DNA of 25,581 nucleotides, taken from the IMG/VR virus record IMGVR_UViG_3300046810_000171, positions 1 to 25,581 of that record; one strand, given 5' to 3'. The notes below the pieces were generated by a model, which worked only from the letters and a program-made list of their open reading frames with translations, was not told the origin of the DNA and ran no database searches. This stretch comes from a virus. This document shows positions 1-7,790 of this stretch, in pieces (position 1 is the stretch's first letter; every line of letters begins with the position of its first letter). Made by a program: the position numbers and the translations under genes.

Positions 1-16
1 TCTGCATCTGGCTTCC

Positions 17-334
17 TTACCCGGATGCTTTGTCGATGATGAAATAGCCGTTGGCTGGATCGCCCAGGAAGCGTGTCATCAGCTGCTGGTCCTGCATCAC
101 GTCCTGGAAGGTTTTATTCAGGCGCCGGGCCCAGGCATCGAGCACGGAAATCGGGATCGATGCGACGTGGCGGTCGCCCATGCCGGTGCGGGTAAGGCCC
201 TGGTTGTGTCGGGCTTTCGCGCGCTCGACGATGCGCGAGACGTTCTCGACGGTCTCGATCGCCTGCTTGCCGTCCTGCTCGTCGTGCAGAAAAGTCGCGG
301 TGGTGCCGTCGAAGGTGAGAAGTCGTTTGCTCAT
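17..334 (-). CDS. Hypothetical phage protein downstream of major capsid gene
   Basis: This 105-residue protein follows the major capsid gene. I recognise no domain and no signal peptide or membrane segment. Small genes at this place in related phages often encode head-completion or tail-connector proteins, but nothing in the sequence proves that here. The start chosen is the ATG giving MSKRLLTFDG. Reading further upstream in the same frame runs through the capsid gene and is not credible. A weak AGGCGG ribosome binding site lies inside the right arm of the preceding terminator hairpin, so the hairpin and the start signal overlap. The gene is complete, with TAA at the left end. The function is unknown. 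Confidence 0.75.
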   Translation of the reverse strand: MSKRLLTFDGTTATFLHDEQDGKQAIETVENVSRIVERAKARHNQGLTRTGMGDRHVASIPISVLDAWARRLNKTFQDVMQDQQLMTRFLGDPANGYFIIDKASG

Positions 335-335
335 G

Positions 336-364
336 AAAAAGCCGCCTGAGTTGCCCCAGGCGGC
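336..364 (-). terminator. Intrinsic terminator after the major capsid gene
   Basis: On the minus strand an 8-bp perfect stem, GCCGCCTG paired with CAGGCGGC, with an 8-base loop is followed by TTTTT. It sits 23 bases after the capsid stop codon and directly before the ATG of the next gene. Confidence 0.85.
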
Positions 365-387
365 TCCGTTAAGGTGTTGCGGTCGGA

Positions 388-1329
388 TTACTGCAGGTCG
401 CGGATCGCTCCCGAGCCGGCCTCGTTCTTGCACTTGAGGGTCCACTCGGTGTTGATCAGGCGCTTTTTGCTGTCGCCAGTTTTCGCCAGATCTTCGCCCT
501 TCATCGGGCGCAGGGTCATCAGCGAGAACAGGTCCGCGTCCAGCAGGAAGATATCGCGCTGGCGGCCGTACCGGCTGTTGATGATCGAGTAGCGGCCGAA
601 GTCGCCGACGTAGACTTCGACGGTCGCGTTCAGCGTCTTGTCTTCGGTCTTGTCGAACTTGGTGGCGCCGCCGGTGAAGGCCGACACCGCAGCGCGCTGC
701 GAGGAGGGCACGAACAGCTTGTCCGGATTGCCACCCTGATCCCAGCACGACTTGGCGACATCCTTCAGCATCTGCTCGGTCAGGGCGCGCAGGGTGCCGT
801 CCGTCGGCGCGGTGTTATTCGCAGGCAGGGGGTTCGGAGCCACGCCGGTGGCGCCCAGGCTGTTGTTGGTCGCCAGCCAGCCGGCGACGCCGCGTGCCTG
901 ACCTGCGACACCAGAGGCAGCCGCAATCGCAGTAGTGTTCTGCAGCGCGGCGAACTCGATGTCGCGCTTGAGCTCGACCATCTTCTTCGCGTCCTGATAG
1001 GCAATCTCGGACTTGCGGCCGGCCTTCGAGACGGCTTCCTGCGAGCCGGTGACCGCATAAGTCTTCTCGGAAATCTGCATGCGGTTGCCGACGCGGGCGG
1101 TCGGGGTGATCGCGACGAAGCCCGATTCGTTACCCTGCTCGACCTTGTTGTTGCCTGCCGGCGCCAGGGCGTCCGTCTGCCATTCTTCGGACTGCGCCGT
1201 GGCCTTTTCCTTGCCGATGGCCGCCAGGAACGGAGTTTCTGACGGGTTGATGTTGTAGATCGCGTCGGCGAGCGATTCGCGCAGGCCGACTGAGTTGAAA
1301 GTGGCGACCGAATTTGCGAGTTGAGCCAT
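388..1329 (-). CDS. Major capsid protein (SU10-type / DUF5309 family)
   Basis: This 313-residue protein is the likely shell subunit of the phage head. The N-terminal stretch with LRESLADAIYNINPSETPFL (about residues 17-36), the later SGFVAITPTARVGNR and the internal VELKRDIEFAAL resemble the SU10-like major capsid family formerly called DUF5309. Length and gene position support the call: it follows an acidic scaffold gene, which follows portal and terminase. ATG is preceded by AAGGAACC. The gene ends at a strong terminator, which fits the highly expressed last gene of a head transcript. The family assignment rests on recognition of the sequence pattern, not on a search. Confidence 0.88.
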   Translation of the reverse strand: MAQLANSVATFNSVGLRESLADAIYNINPSETPFLAAIGKEKATAQSEEWQTDALAPAGNNKVEQGNESGFVAITPTARVGNRMQISEKTYAVTGSQEAVSKAGRKSEIAYQDAKKMVELKRDIEFAALQNTTAIAAASGVAGQARGVAGWLATNNSLGATGVAPNPLPANNTAPTDGTLRALTEQMLKDVAKSCWDQGGNPDKLFVPSSQRAAVSAFTGGATKFDKTEDKTLNATVEVYVGDFGRYSIINSRYGRQRDIFLLDADLFSLMTLRPMKGEDLAKTGDSKKRLINTEWTLKCKNEAGSGAIRDLQ

Positions 1330-1338
1330 GATGGTTCC

Positions 1339-2286
1339 TTACATAGTGTGCTGAAGCAGTTTCGCGAAGTTTTCCAGCGACTTTTTGCTGGCGAACTGCT
1401 TGGCGTGGATTTCGAGACCCGACGTCACAGCGGTAGACGCCTGTTTGGTCGGCTTGACGGGTGCGTTCTTGACCTTGTTCACCGCTGCCGGCGCCTTGGC
1501 CTGAAGTGCCTTGAATTGCATCGCGTCGTGGAGGATACGCACGAAGCGCGGGTCAGCCACCTGCTGCAGCTCCTGGCTGGAATAGCCATAGGTCTGGGCG
1601 GTGGCGTCGAGCTTGCCGACCAGTTCCTTCCCGAAGTTGGGGATGGCGGTCTGCAGCTCGGCCAGCATCTTCTGCTGGGCGTGCTGGAATTGCTGTGCCT
1701 TTTCGGCTTGCTGCTGCTGCTGAACCTGCTGCACGCGGGTGGCGACCCCGGTGCGGTGCCGCTCGAGCAGCTGGAGCTGCGACACAGCGTCGAAGTAGGC
1801 GACCGGGTCGCTGTTCTTGTCCATCGTGGGGATGGCCTTTTCCAGCGCTGCGATCTGTTCGTCGACGAGGTGCAGCGTGCCCAGGTCCTGCGCAAACGTC
1901 TGCGCTACCTGGAACTGCTCCTGGATGTGCTTCGTCGCCTGTTCCCGCTCCTGAGCCAGGGTCTGGGTCTTGTGGCGGTAGTCCTGGTCGCGCATGTAGC
2001 CGGTTTTCAGCTCCGCGACAGGGACTTCGAACTCTTCACCCGACGCGGTCTTCCAGGAAACGACCTTGTCGTCCAGCGATTCCGCAGCGGGTTGATCGCC
2101 TTCATTCTCGACGGGTTCTTCCTGATCGTCCTCCTGCTCGCCGCCGTCCTGCTGATCGTCGTTTTGCGCCTCCGCATCGGGATGGGCGTGTTCGGCGTCC
2201 GGCTGGGAATCGTCCGCGGCTTGCGCGTCATCCCCGCCCAGGGCGGCTGCGAGTTGGTCGATACTGGTGATTTCTTCTTGCGACAT
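1339..2286 (-). CDS. Capsid scaffolding protein
   Basis: This 315-residue protein probably guides assembly of the procapsid inside the head and is then removed. The first 75 residues are very acidic and disordered (many Asp, Glu, Gln). A short folded segment follows at about 75-105 (VVSWKTASGEEFEVPVAELK), then long helices rich in Gln and Ala, with a coiled-coil-like stretch at about 105-225 and a basic C-terminal tail (about 255-315). This acidic-then-basic, helical plan, directly before the capsid gene, is typical of scaffolds. The basic tail would be the capsid-binding end. No protease motif is visible, so it is not a fused protease-scaffold. Confidence 0.85.
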   Translation of the reverse strand: MSQEEITSIDQLAAALGGDDAQAADDSQPDAEHAHPDAEAQNDDQQDGGEQEDDQEEPVENEGDQPAAESLDDKVVSWKTASGEEFEVPVAELKTGYMRDQDYRHKTQTLAQEREQATKHIQEQFQVAQTFAQDLGTLHLVDEQIAALEKAIPTMDKNSDPVAYFDAVSQLQLLERHRTGVATRVQQVQQQQQAEKAQQFQHAQQKMLAELQTAIPNFGKELVGKLDATAQTYGYSSQELQQVADPRFVRILHDAMQFKALQAKAPAAVNKVKNAPVKPTKQASTAVTSGLEIHAKQFASKKSLENFAKLLQHTM

Positions 2287-2323
2287 TGCTCATCCTTCCA
2301 AAGAATGTGACTCCCAAACATAA

Positions 2324-2384
2324 GCCCGCTCGATGGCGGGCCCAGGGTTGGTCTTTTTTCGGGTCGCGCTCGAGGGCGCGCGAC
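2324..2384 (-). terminator. Hairpin pair between two head genes, weak terminator at best
   Basis: Two short dyads lie between the Ala/Pro-rich gene and the scaffold gene: GCCCGC/GCGGGC (2324-2341) and GTCGCG/CGCGAC (2363-2384). On the minus strand the first is followed only by TTATGTTT, so termination would be partial. They may instead stabilise mRNA. Confidence 0.3.
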
Positions 2385-2394
2385 TGGCCCGTGA

Positions 2395-2826
2395 TTAGTG
2401 GGTGCTGCCGTCGCTGTAGGTAGCGGACAGGTCGCCGGCGGCGATCGGGAAGCCCGAGTACACGCCGATGTGGATGCGCGGCTTGGCGGACGGATGCGCG
2501 ATCGCGGTCACCACCAGGCCGGCGTCCTGCGCTGCCTTCTCGTGCAGGGCGATGTAGTCGTCCAGCTCGGGGACCTCTGCTGCTGCCGGCTTGTCCTGCT
2601 CCCTCGGCTCGGCCGGGGCCTGGGCCTGGACCACAGGCTCGGCGGGTTGTTCGGTCGCCTGCGGAGTCTCCGGAGCAGCCGGGGTAGCGGGTTCCGGCGA
2701 TGCCGCGGCGGCCGCTGGCGGCGCCGGATCGGTAGCAGGTGCTGCGGTAGACGCCTGGCCGGCGTCCTGCGCTGCCGACGCCTTCGCGCGCGGCGGCTTG
2801 GTTGTGGTGGTCGGCTCCTTAGCCAT
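2395..2826 (-). CDS. Hypothetical Ala/Pro-rich phage protein
   Basis: This 143-residue protein has a long, low-complexity N-terminal half (about residues 1-90) made of Ala, Pro, Thr, Gln and Glu, which should be disordered. A short C-terminal part of about 50 residues (from LDDYIALHEKAAQDAGL to the end) looks folded, with beta strands such as PRIHIGVYSGFPIA. I do not recognise the domain. It overlaps the preceding gene by 8 bases and lies between portal and scaffold. It is therefore probably a virion or assembly protein, perhaps a head decoration or anchor with a flexible linker. That role is inferred from position only. Confidence 0.75.
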   Translation of the reverse strand: MAKEPTTTTKPPRAKASAAQDAGQASTAAPATDPAPPAAAAASPEPATPAAPETPQATEQPAEPVVQAQAPAEPREQDKPAAAEVPELDDYIALHEKAAQDAGLVVTAIAHPSAKPRIHIGVYSGFPIAAGDLSATYSDGSTH

Positions 2827-3121
2827 TCACGAACTCCTTCACTCGGATTAAAAGGGACTTGCGCTCTTCTTCGGCCTGCAGCTCGGCCCGGGCAATCGTC
2901 CCGGTCTCCATGCAGATGCGGAAAACGTTTTCGAACTGCCGTTTTGCCTGGAGCAGGCGGTGCAGGTGCTCGCGCGCCTCAACGTCGCGGGCCGGCACGT
3001 CCTTCCATGCCTCGGTGATCCCGTCCTCGATGGCCTGCAGTGCCTCCTTGACCATCGCGTCTTCCAGGATGCGCGCGGCGGCGTCGGCGCGGTTGATGGC
3101 CTGGCGTTGATCGTCATTCAT
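2819..3121 (-). CDS. Hypothetical small helical head-region protein
   Basis: This 100-residue protein is almost entirely charged helix (for example AAARILEDAMVKEALQAIED and AELQAEEERKSLLIRVKEF). The start MNDDQRQ is chosen because its ATG overlaps the portal stop codon region, in the string ATGAATGA, which indicates translational coupling. The longer reading of the frame runs inside the portal gene. No known domain is recognised. Small helical proteins between portal and scaffold occur in many podovirus-like head clusters. No function can be assigned. Confidence 0.75.
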   Translation of the reverse strand: MNDDQRQAINRADAAARILEDAMVKEALQAIEDGITEAWKDVPARDVEAREHLHRLLQAKRQFENVFRICMETGTIARAELQAEEERKSLLIRVKEFVNG

Positions 3122-5216
3122 ACGGGATTCCTTCATGCTGCGGTTGCGGTTGGCGATTTGCCGCCTCGTGGTCTTTGCGGTTCTGCTCACGAGCCGCAAC
3201 GGCCTCCTTCAGACCGAGTTCGCGCTCCTTGATTTGGAGCTCAATGGCCTTGATCTGCAGGTCGAGCTGCTTCAGCTCCTTGTCAGCCGCAATCTTCTCG
3301 CGTTGGCCCTGGAGTTTGATCATCTCGACATCCTTCTGTGCGTCGGCCAGCACCTGCTCCGGCATGGGTGGCGGTGGTGGTGGCGTCTGCTTCGGCACGT
3401 TCGCCGGATCGTTGAAGAACAGGTCGATGCCCTTTACGTTCATCGCCTTCAGCATTGCGCGGTAGGCGTTGTACAGCTTCGAAGGGTCGAACATGGGCGA
3501 GTTGGCGGCCATCAGCTGCTTTTGCTCGTTGATGATCAGCATCATGTTCTGCACCAGCTCCTGCTTGTCGCCGGTGCCGAGGCCCACATTCACCGACGCG
3601 TCCATCTCGTCTGACCAGGTACGCGGGTCGAAGTCGACCCACTGGTTGCGGAGCCGGACGGTAGCGGCACGGTCCTGGTGTTTGCACACCAGCTTGAGCA
3701 GCAGCTTGAATAGGTCCTTCACACCGGTTTCGGCCATGATCCGGGCGATCATTTGCAGGCGCTGCTGGCTTGCCGTCATGATCTTCGTCACGCCGGTAGC
3801 CGTTTTATTCAAGCTGTCGGCTTCCAGGCCCTGCGTGTAGCGCGTGACGCCCGTCCGGATTTCGCGGCGCGTGTCCATGAATTCGATACCCTGCAGCGCC
3901 GGCGTGGCAACCGAGTTGGTTACCAGCGGAGAGAGTGCTTCCATCATCGGGGCGTTGCCGCGCACGATGCCGCCGATCCGGTTGTTCAGCAGGTCCTCGA
4001 TGTTGACCTTTGCCGCCATGTTGACGTAGGTCCGCGGGTTGTTCGCCAGGTAGAGCGAGTCGAGATATTGCCGCTGCAGGGCCGTGTTGGTCGCCTGGAT
4101 CGGTGCCGTCACGTCGGCAAGGGCGAGGCCATGCACGCGGTGCGGAATCGGGATCGGGGTGATCAGGCAGTAATCGTGGCCGTCCGCTTCCTCGTTCTTC
4201 AGGGTCAGGTTGCCGCCGCGGAGCACGTATCGCCATTCGGCGATGCCATCGTCGTCGTGGTCGCACTGGATGTAGCCCTCGAACAGCGTGACCTCTTCCA
4301 TGCTCTTGTCGAGGGACTGCTCGTCATCCAGCGCGTCGGTCTCGTCGTCCGCGTGTGCCTTCAGCGAGCGCGCGTCGTCGCCTTGCACCATGTCGTAGCT
4401 CTGCACCGCGAACGCCTGGGCCTTCGGAATGCCCATCTCGACCAGCTCGGACCGGCGAAGCACGGTGTAGTTGCCGACCAGCGGGGCCTCGTAGATCGAG
4501 CAAGCGCGGCGTGACACGATGAAGGTCTCCGGCCGCACGTTGCGGATGCAGACCTGGCCCTTCTTGCGGGTCACCTTCAGCACGACGTCGAACAACATGC
4601 GCGGCGGCTGAGCCAGGGCGGCTTGGACTTGCGCCGCCTGTTCGGGCGCCATGGCGTTGATCGCCCTGGCCAGCTGTTCACGGTGTTGAGCGTCTTCCGG
4701 ATCGGGGTGGGCCTCGTGCTCGAGTACATCGACACCTTCCTGCTGGAGGAGAAGCGTGAGCTGCATCTCGTCCAAGCCCGTGTATTCCTCACGGGTCACC
4801 TTGTCGGCGTCGTTCCAGAACGCACGCACGATACCGACCTTGGCCAGCATGGCGTCCTTCAACCATGTGTTGAAGATCAGGAAGCCCGGGTTCTGCTTCT
4901 TGATCACGTGGTTGATGTAGTCGGTGGCCTGCTGGGCGTACTGTTCATCTTCGACGCCCACCGGCTCGAACTCGCCGATGTTATCGCCAGACAGGAAGAT
5001 GTCGAGCAGCGAGGGCAGGGCGGCTTCCACCACCTCGAACACATCCCAGCTGACGACCTTGGAGCGGCCGTCGACCTCGTTCCCATCGGGCAGACCCAGG
5101 TAGTAGGCGTAGTTCCGCTCGCGATCAGGGTTGATTGCGTGCTGCTGCCAGGATGTCGCCTGGTCGATCTCGTGGTCGACCAGCTTGTCGAATGTTTCAG
5201 CGGATAGTTTCGGCAT
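3114..5216 (-). CDS. Portal protein (P22/SU10-like)
   Basis: This 700-residue protein forms the dodecameric ring at one head vertex through which DNA enters and leaves. The size, the N-terminal region with DRERNYAYYLGLPDG and SWDVFEVVEAALPSLLDIF, and the gene order terL-portal-scaffold-capsid fit large P22/SU10-like portals. A run of six prolines at residues 612-617 is followed by a long charged coiled coil to about 685, which would form the portal barrel or tail-side crown. The start MPKLSAETF is chosen because its ATG overlaps the terL stop in TAATG. A longer reading adds 36 residues inside terL. This portal type suggests short-tailed (podovirus) morphology, but the tail genes are outside the window. 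Confidence 0.9.
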   Translation of the reverse strand: MPKLSAETFDKLVDHEIDQATSWQQHAINPDRERNYAYYLGLPDGNEVDGRSKVVSWDVFEVVEAALPSLLDIFLSGDNIGEFEPVGVEDEQYAQQATDYINHVIKKQNPGFLIFNTWLKDAMLAKVGIVRAFWNDADKVTREEYTGLDEMQLTLLLQQEGVDVLEHEAHPDPEDAQHREQLARAINAMAPEQAAQVQAALAQPPRMLFDVVLKVTRKKGQVCIRNVRPETFIVSRRACSIYEAPLVGNYTVLRRSELVEMGIPKAQAFAVQSYDMVQGDDARSLKAHADDETDALDDEQSLDKSMEEVTLFEGYIQCDHDDDGIAEWRYVLRGGNLTLKNEEADGHDYCLITPIPIPHRVHGLALADVTAPIQATNTALQRQYLDSLYLANNPRTYVNMAAKVNIEDLLNNRIGGIVRGNAPMMEALSPLVTNSVATPALQGIEFMDTRREIRTGVTRYTQGLEADSLNKTATGVTKIMTASQQRLQMIARIMAETGVKDLFKLLLKLVCKHQDRAATVRLRNQWVDFDPRTWSDEMDASVNVGLGTGDKQELVQNMMLIINEQKQLMAANSPMFDPSKLYNAYRAMLKAMNVKGIDLFFNDPANVPKQTPPPPPPMPEQVLADAQKDVEMIKLQGQREKIAADKELKQLDLQIKAIELQIKERELGLKEAVAAREQNRKDHEAANRQPQPQHEGIPYE

Positions 5217-6469
5217 TACACAATTCCCAATTTTCCGTAGTTGATCTCGCCGCCCCAATCCTCGTTGCTCATCGCCTCGGCATTGATCGCGATGTAGCGC
5301 AAGTTGTCGGCGCCGTGCGACCACTCGTCGTGTAGTGGCGCGCCGGCTTCCTGCGTCTGCTTATTGATGTTGCGGCGGTACCGCTTGGCGCACTGCACCA
5401 GGCGCGCGGCCTTGGTCTTGTCGAAGTAGATGCGCGGGAAGGCCATGCGCGTCAGCCGGATGCCGGCCTCAACGCTCATGTTCGGCGTGATCGCCACGGT
5501 CCAGCCCAGCGCCTGCATGATCTCCTCGGCGCTCTTGCCGGTCTTGAAATCCTTATGGCGGCCGTCGTGCGGTAGGAAAAGCGTGCCCCAGTTCAGCCGC
5601 TTCTCCTTCAGCAGCGCCGAGTAGTGATCCAACGTCTTGTGGCTGTCCTCGATGTTCTCGATGACGCGCAGCTCGGAAGAGTGCTTCTGTACCAGGCTGA
5701 TCGACATCGCGTCGTTCCAGCCCAGGTCGAAGATGACGTGCACCTTGAGCAGCGGGTCATACGGCACGTTGCAGATCCGTTTCTCCTCCGTGGCCTTGGT
5801 CACCTCGTCGTAGTAGATCGCACCGGTGACGGCCGGCTTGCACTTGCCCTCCCAGATGTTCTCGTACTCTGCCGCCGGCAGGGTCGCCTTGGCGTGGATC
5901 CGCTCCTTTTCCAGCACGTCGGGGAACCACGGGTTGTCCATGTAGTTCATGTCGACGATGATCGCGTCCTCGGGCTGGTTCGTGATGAACCGGTCGTAGG
6001 TCTCGTCGGTGTCGAGCTCCGGGTTGAACGTGATCCAGATCTCGGAGCCGGGCTTGCGGATGGTCGGGATCAGGACCGCCCAGGATCGCTTGCTCACGGA
6101 CTGGGCTTCCTCGACCCAGACGATGTCGCAGCCCTCGAACGACTTGATCGAGTCGACGGTCTGCTCGGACAGGCCGGAGAAGCTGAACTCGGTGCCGTTG
6201 CGCCCGCGGATCTCGGTCTCCAGCACCTGGTAGAACTGGGTCAGGCCCAGCGCCTCGATCTGATCCTTCAGCAGCTTGTGCACGGACTGCTTGATCGACT
6301 TCTGCACCTCGCGCGTGCACAGGATGCGCAGCTTGGTGGTCGAGCCCAGGATCAGCAGCGCCTTGGCGGCGCTCCACGATTTGCCGCTGCCCCGGCCACC
6401 CTTGGCGCCCTTGTAGCGCGCCTTCTTGGTGAGCAGGAACTGGAGCTTCTCGGGAAATTCAACCTTCAT
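5216..6469 (-). CDS. terL: Terminase large subunit
   Basis: This 417-residue motor protein pumps DNA into the procapsid and cuts it. The ATPase domain has Walker A GGRGSGKS at 24-31, Walker B with catalytic Glu in DIVWVEEA at 115-122, and the coupling motif ITFNP at 146-150. The RNase H-like nuclease domain follows, with likely metal-binding acids in VIFDLGW (Asp248), LPHDG (Asp302) and HGADNLRY (Asp388). The pattern is that of the PBSX/Terminase_3 group. The start MKVEFPEKL overlaps the small-subunit gene by 11 bases. All key motifs are present, so it should be active. Confidence 0.96.
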   Translation of the reverse strand: MKVEFPEKLQFLLTKKARYKGAKGGRGSGKSWSAAKALLILGSTTKLRILCTREVQKSIKQSVHKLLKDQIEALGLTQFYQVLETEIRGRNGTEFSFSGLSEQTVDSIKSFEGCDIVWVEEAQSVSKRSWAVLIPTIRKPGSEIWITFNPELDTDETYDRFITNQPEDAIIVDMNYMDNPWFPDVLEKERIHAKATLPAAEYENIWEGKCKPAVTGAIYYDEVTKATEEKRICNVPYDPLLKVHVIFDLGWNDAMSISLVQKHSSELRVIENIEDSHKTLDHYSALLKEKRLNWGTLFLPHDGRHKDFKTGKSAEEIMQALGWTVAITPNMSVEAGIRLTRMAFPRIYFDKTKAARLVQCAKRYRRNINKQTQEAGAPLHDEWSHGADNLRYIAINAEAMSNEDWGGEINYGKLGIV

Positions 6470-6860
6470 CGCGGGGCTTCACGAAGTCGATCTGCCAGTT
6501 CATGTCGATCGCGCCGCCGCCGTCGCCGGTCAGCTGCACCTTGCTACCGTACTTCCGCGGCTTCATCTTCTGCACGGCCTCAATGCGCGCGTAGATCTGC
6601 AGCTTGGCCTTGGCCACGGCGTCCTTGTCGGCCTTGCACTTGTCGGCGATCTCGATGATCTCCTCGACATGCGCGTCGGCGCGGTCGTCCGTGGCCTGCT
6701 CGTACAGCGTCACGAACTCGGGATGCTCGCGCAGCCAGCGGAACACGGTCGCCTTGCTGGGCATGCCGGTCTTGGCGCACACGGCGCGTAGCGATCCACC
6801 TTCCGCGACGGCGGCGCAGAACTTGGCGGCCAGTTCGAAGGTATAGGCGGTTTTGCTCAT
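6459..6860 (-). CDS. terS: Terminase small subunit (Sf6 gp1-like)
   Basis: This 133-residue protein recognises the packaging site and hands the DNA to the large subunit. The N-terminal helix-turn-helix (about residues 10-46, with GGSLRAVCAKTGMPSKATVF) and the following helical oligomerisation segment (DDRADAHVEEIIEIADK) strongly recall Sf6-type small terminases. The C-terminal end (about 105-133) is likely the contact with TerL. The start MSKTAYTF is preceded by a terminator U-tract instead of a good ribosome binding site. A longer frame with a TTG start has no better signal. The direct overlap with terL supports the role. Confidence 0.92.
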   Translation of the reverse strand: MSKTAYTFELAAKFCAAVAEGGSLRAVCAKTGMPSKATVFRWLREHPEFVTLYEQATDDRADAHVEEIIEIADKCKADKDAVAKAKLQIYARIEAVQKMKPRKYGSKVQLTGDGGGAIDMNWQIDFVKPRDEG

Positions 6861-7056
6861 GGCATTCGAAAAAAAATGCCCCGACTGTTCGTTGGGCGGC
6901 CGGGGCGAAAGCCCTGTTGGAGCACAGGGCGGAGACAAGGTGTGGTGAGACGCAACGCAAGAAGCCGACTAGGGCAGGGTGGTTGGTCGTGCGTTCACCA
7001 CACGGATGCGCTCGGGCAGAACGCATGCGTGTGGTGCCCGGTTTCCCGGGCTTCGT
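6861..7056. other. Hairpin-rich gap upstream of terS, possible packaging region
   Basis: No gene is seen in these 196 bases. They hold a 15-bp inverted repeat with one mismatch (6996-7010 and 7022-7036, CACCACACG...CGTGTGGTG). A third copy of GTGTGGTG lies at 6940-6947. A CCCGG/CCGGG dyad lies at 7037-7050, followed by the two hairpins before terS. The place beside the small terminase gene fits a cos or pac site, but no cutting site can be shown. Confidence 0.4.
6869..6906 (-). terminator. Intrinsic terminator just before terS
   Basis: On the minus strand GCCCCG pairs with CGGGGC across a 17-base loop, followed by an 8-base U-tract that ends only 8 bases before the terS start codon. A second hairpin, GCCCTGT/ACAGGGC (6911-6930), lies immediately upstream. 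Transcripts reaching terS must read through it. Confidence 0.75.
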
Positions 7057-7320
7057 CTATCGATGGTGCTGACGGTTGCGCGACACACCGCGCTTCTTCG
7101 CCGCGGTGCGCTGCTGCCGGGCCATGGTGATGCCGGCGCCCTTGCGGCCGTAGCGGCCCAGGCTGGAGCGACCGCCGAAGACAGCACGCTTGCTGACGGT
7201 CACGGGGCGGGGCGCGGAGCTGGTCATGGCCGGCTGGTTCACCATGGATGTGACCGAGTAGCCCGCGCCGAGGATAGCGGCCACGGCGAGCGCAAAGGAT
7301 CGAGACATCGAGCTGAGCAT
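7057..7320 (-). CDS. Hypothetical small protein with hydrophobic N-terminus
   Basis: This 87-residue protein starts with a hydrophobic stretch (SFALAVAAILGAGYSVTSMV, about residues 7-26) that could be a signal peptide or membrane anchor. The C-terminal half is strongly basic (GGRSSLGRYGRKGAGITMARQQ, then KKRG and RQHHR). The start MLSSMSRS has a good ribosome binding site, GGAGAAATC. The basic tail could bind nucleic acid. No family is recognised. It is the first gene of the late block after a terminator and precedes the terminase genes by about 200 bases. Confidence 0.6.
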   Translation of the reverse strand: MLSSMSRSFALAVAAILGAGYSVTSMVNQPAMTSSAPRPVTVSKRAVFGGRSSLGRYGRKGAGITMARQQRTAAKKRGVSRNRQHHR

Positions 7321-7341
7321 GATTTCTCCTGAGTCTGAATG

Positions 7342-7374
7342 AAAAAGCCCCGCGTGGTTGTCGATCGCGGGGCT
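7342..7374 (-). terminator. Intrinsic terminator in the late region
   Basis: On the minus strand the 9-bp stem AGCCCCGCG/CGCGGGGCT (7346-7354 with 7366-7374) is followed by TTTTT. It lies between the plus-strand gene at 7440 and the minus-strand gene that ends at 7057. Confidence 0.85.
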
Positions 7375-7439
7375 CAATGAAAATCGGTGCCTATGTCGTG
7401 TTACTGTTGCGATCCCAACAATTTAAGTCGAGGTATCAC

Positions 7440-7646
7440 ATGGATTACGCAAAGCTGCTTCTGGCGGCCGAAGTGCGGAAGCTGGCTCTCGGTATGACGA
7501 ATCAGGAAGTTCCGAAAAATTTGACGGAAGACGAACGCCAAAGACTTTTTGTCGAAAAATACCGCGAGAACGTCAGCGCGGCGTTAGACGAGTTTCAGTT
7601 CACGGCCAAACTCATTGATGAAATCCATCAGGCGAAGAAGCCCTAA
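7440..7646 (+). CDS. Lone plus-strand small gene in the late region, candidate moron
   Basis: This 68-residue protein (MDYAKLLLAAEVRKLALGM...) is the only plus-strand gene between cro and the left edge. The start is set by GAGG eight bases before ATG. It is helical and charged, with no recognised domain, and is visibly richer in A and T than its neighbours. Terminators at 7342-7374 and 7653-7692 bracket it. This is the layout of a moron, an independently expressed gene inserted in a phage late operon. No convincing promoter is seen upstream. The role could be expression from the lysogen, but this is inference. Confidence 0.6.
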   Translation: MDYAKLLLAAEVRKLALGMTNQEVPKNLTEDERQRLFVEKYRENVSAALDEFQFTAKLIDEIHQAKKP

Positions 7647-7652
7647 AGCCGC

Positions 7653-7692
7653 AAAAACGAAAAGCCCCGCGTCATCGCTGACTGCGGGGCTT
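7653..7692. terminator. Terminator between the plus-strand gene and the leftward genes
   Basis: The 9-bp stem AAGCCCCGC/GCGGGGCTT (7662-7670 with 7684-7692) is followed on the minus strand by a T-rich tail, TTTTCGTTTTT, and on the plus strand by TTCTTC. It can stop leftward transcripts well and may also end the plus-strand gene at 7440. Confidence 0.75.
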
Positions 7693-7790
7693 CTTCGGAG
7701 ACGCCGCGGGCTGCCTTCAGGCAACCGCGCACGTCGTGATAGACGGAAATAAGTTGTAGATGCGAAATTTACTGCTGAGATTGCGGGCTG

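Noticed and set aside
1321-2310. Long plus-strand ORF opposite the scaffold gene
   Set aside because: It is the antisense reading of a strongly supported head gene, is Leu/Arg-rich without a fold pattern, and has no ribosome binding site.
5624-6658. 344-codon plus-strand ORF opposite terL
   Set aside because: It is a mirror of terL, whose ATPase and nuclease motifs are complete. The composition is typical of antisense frames in GC-rich DNA.
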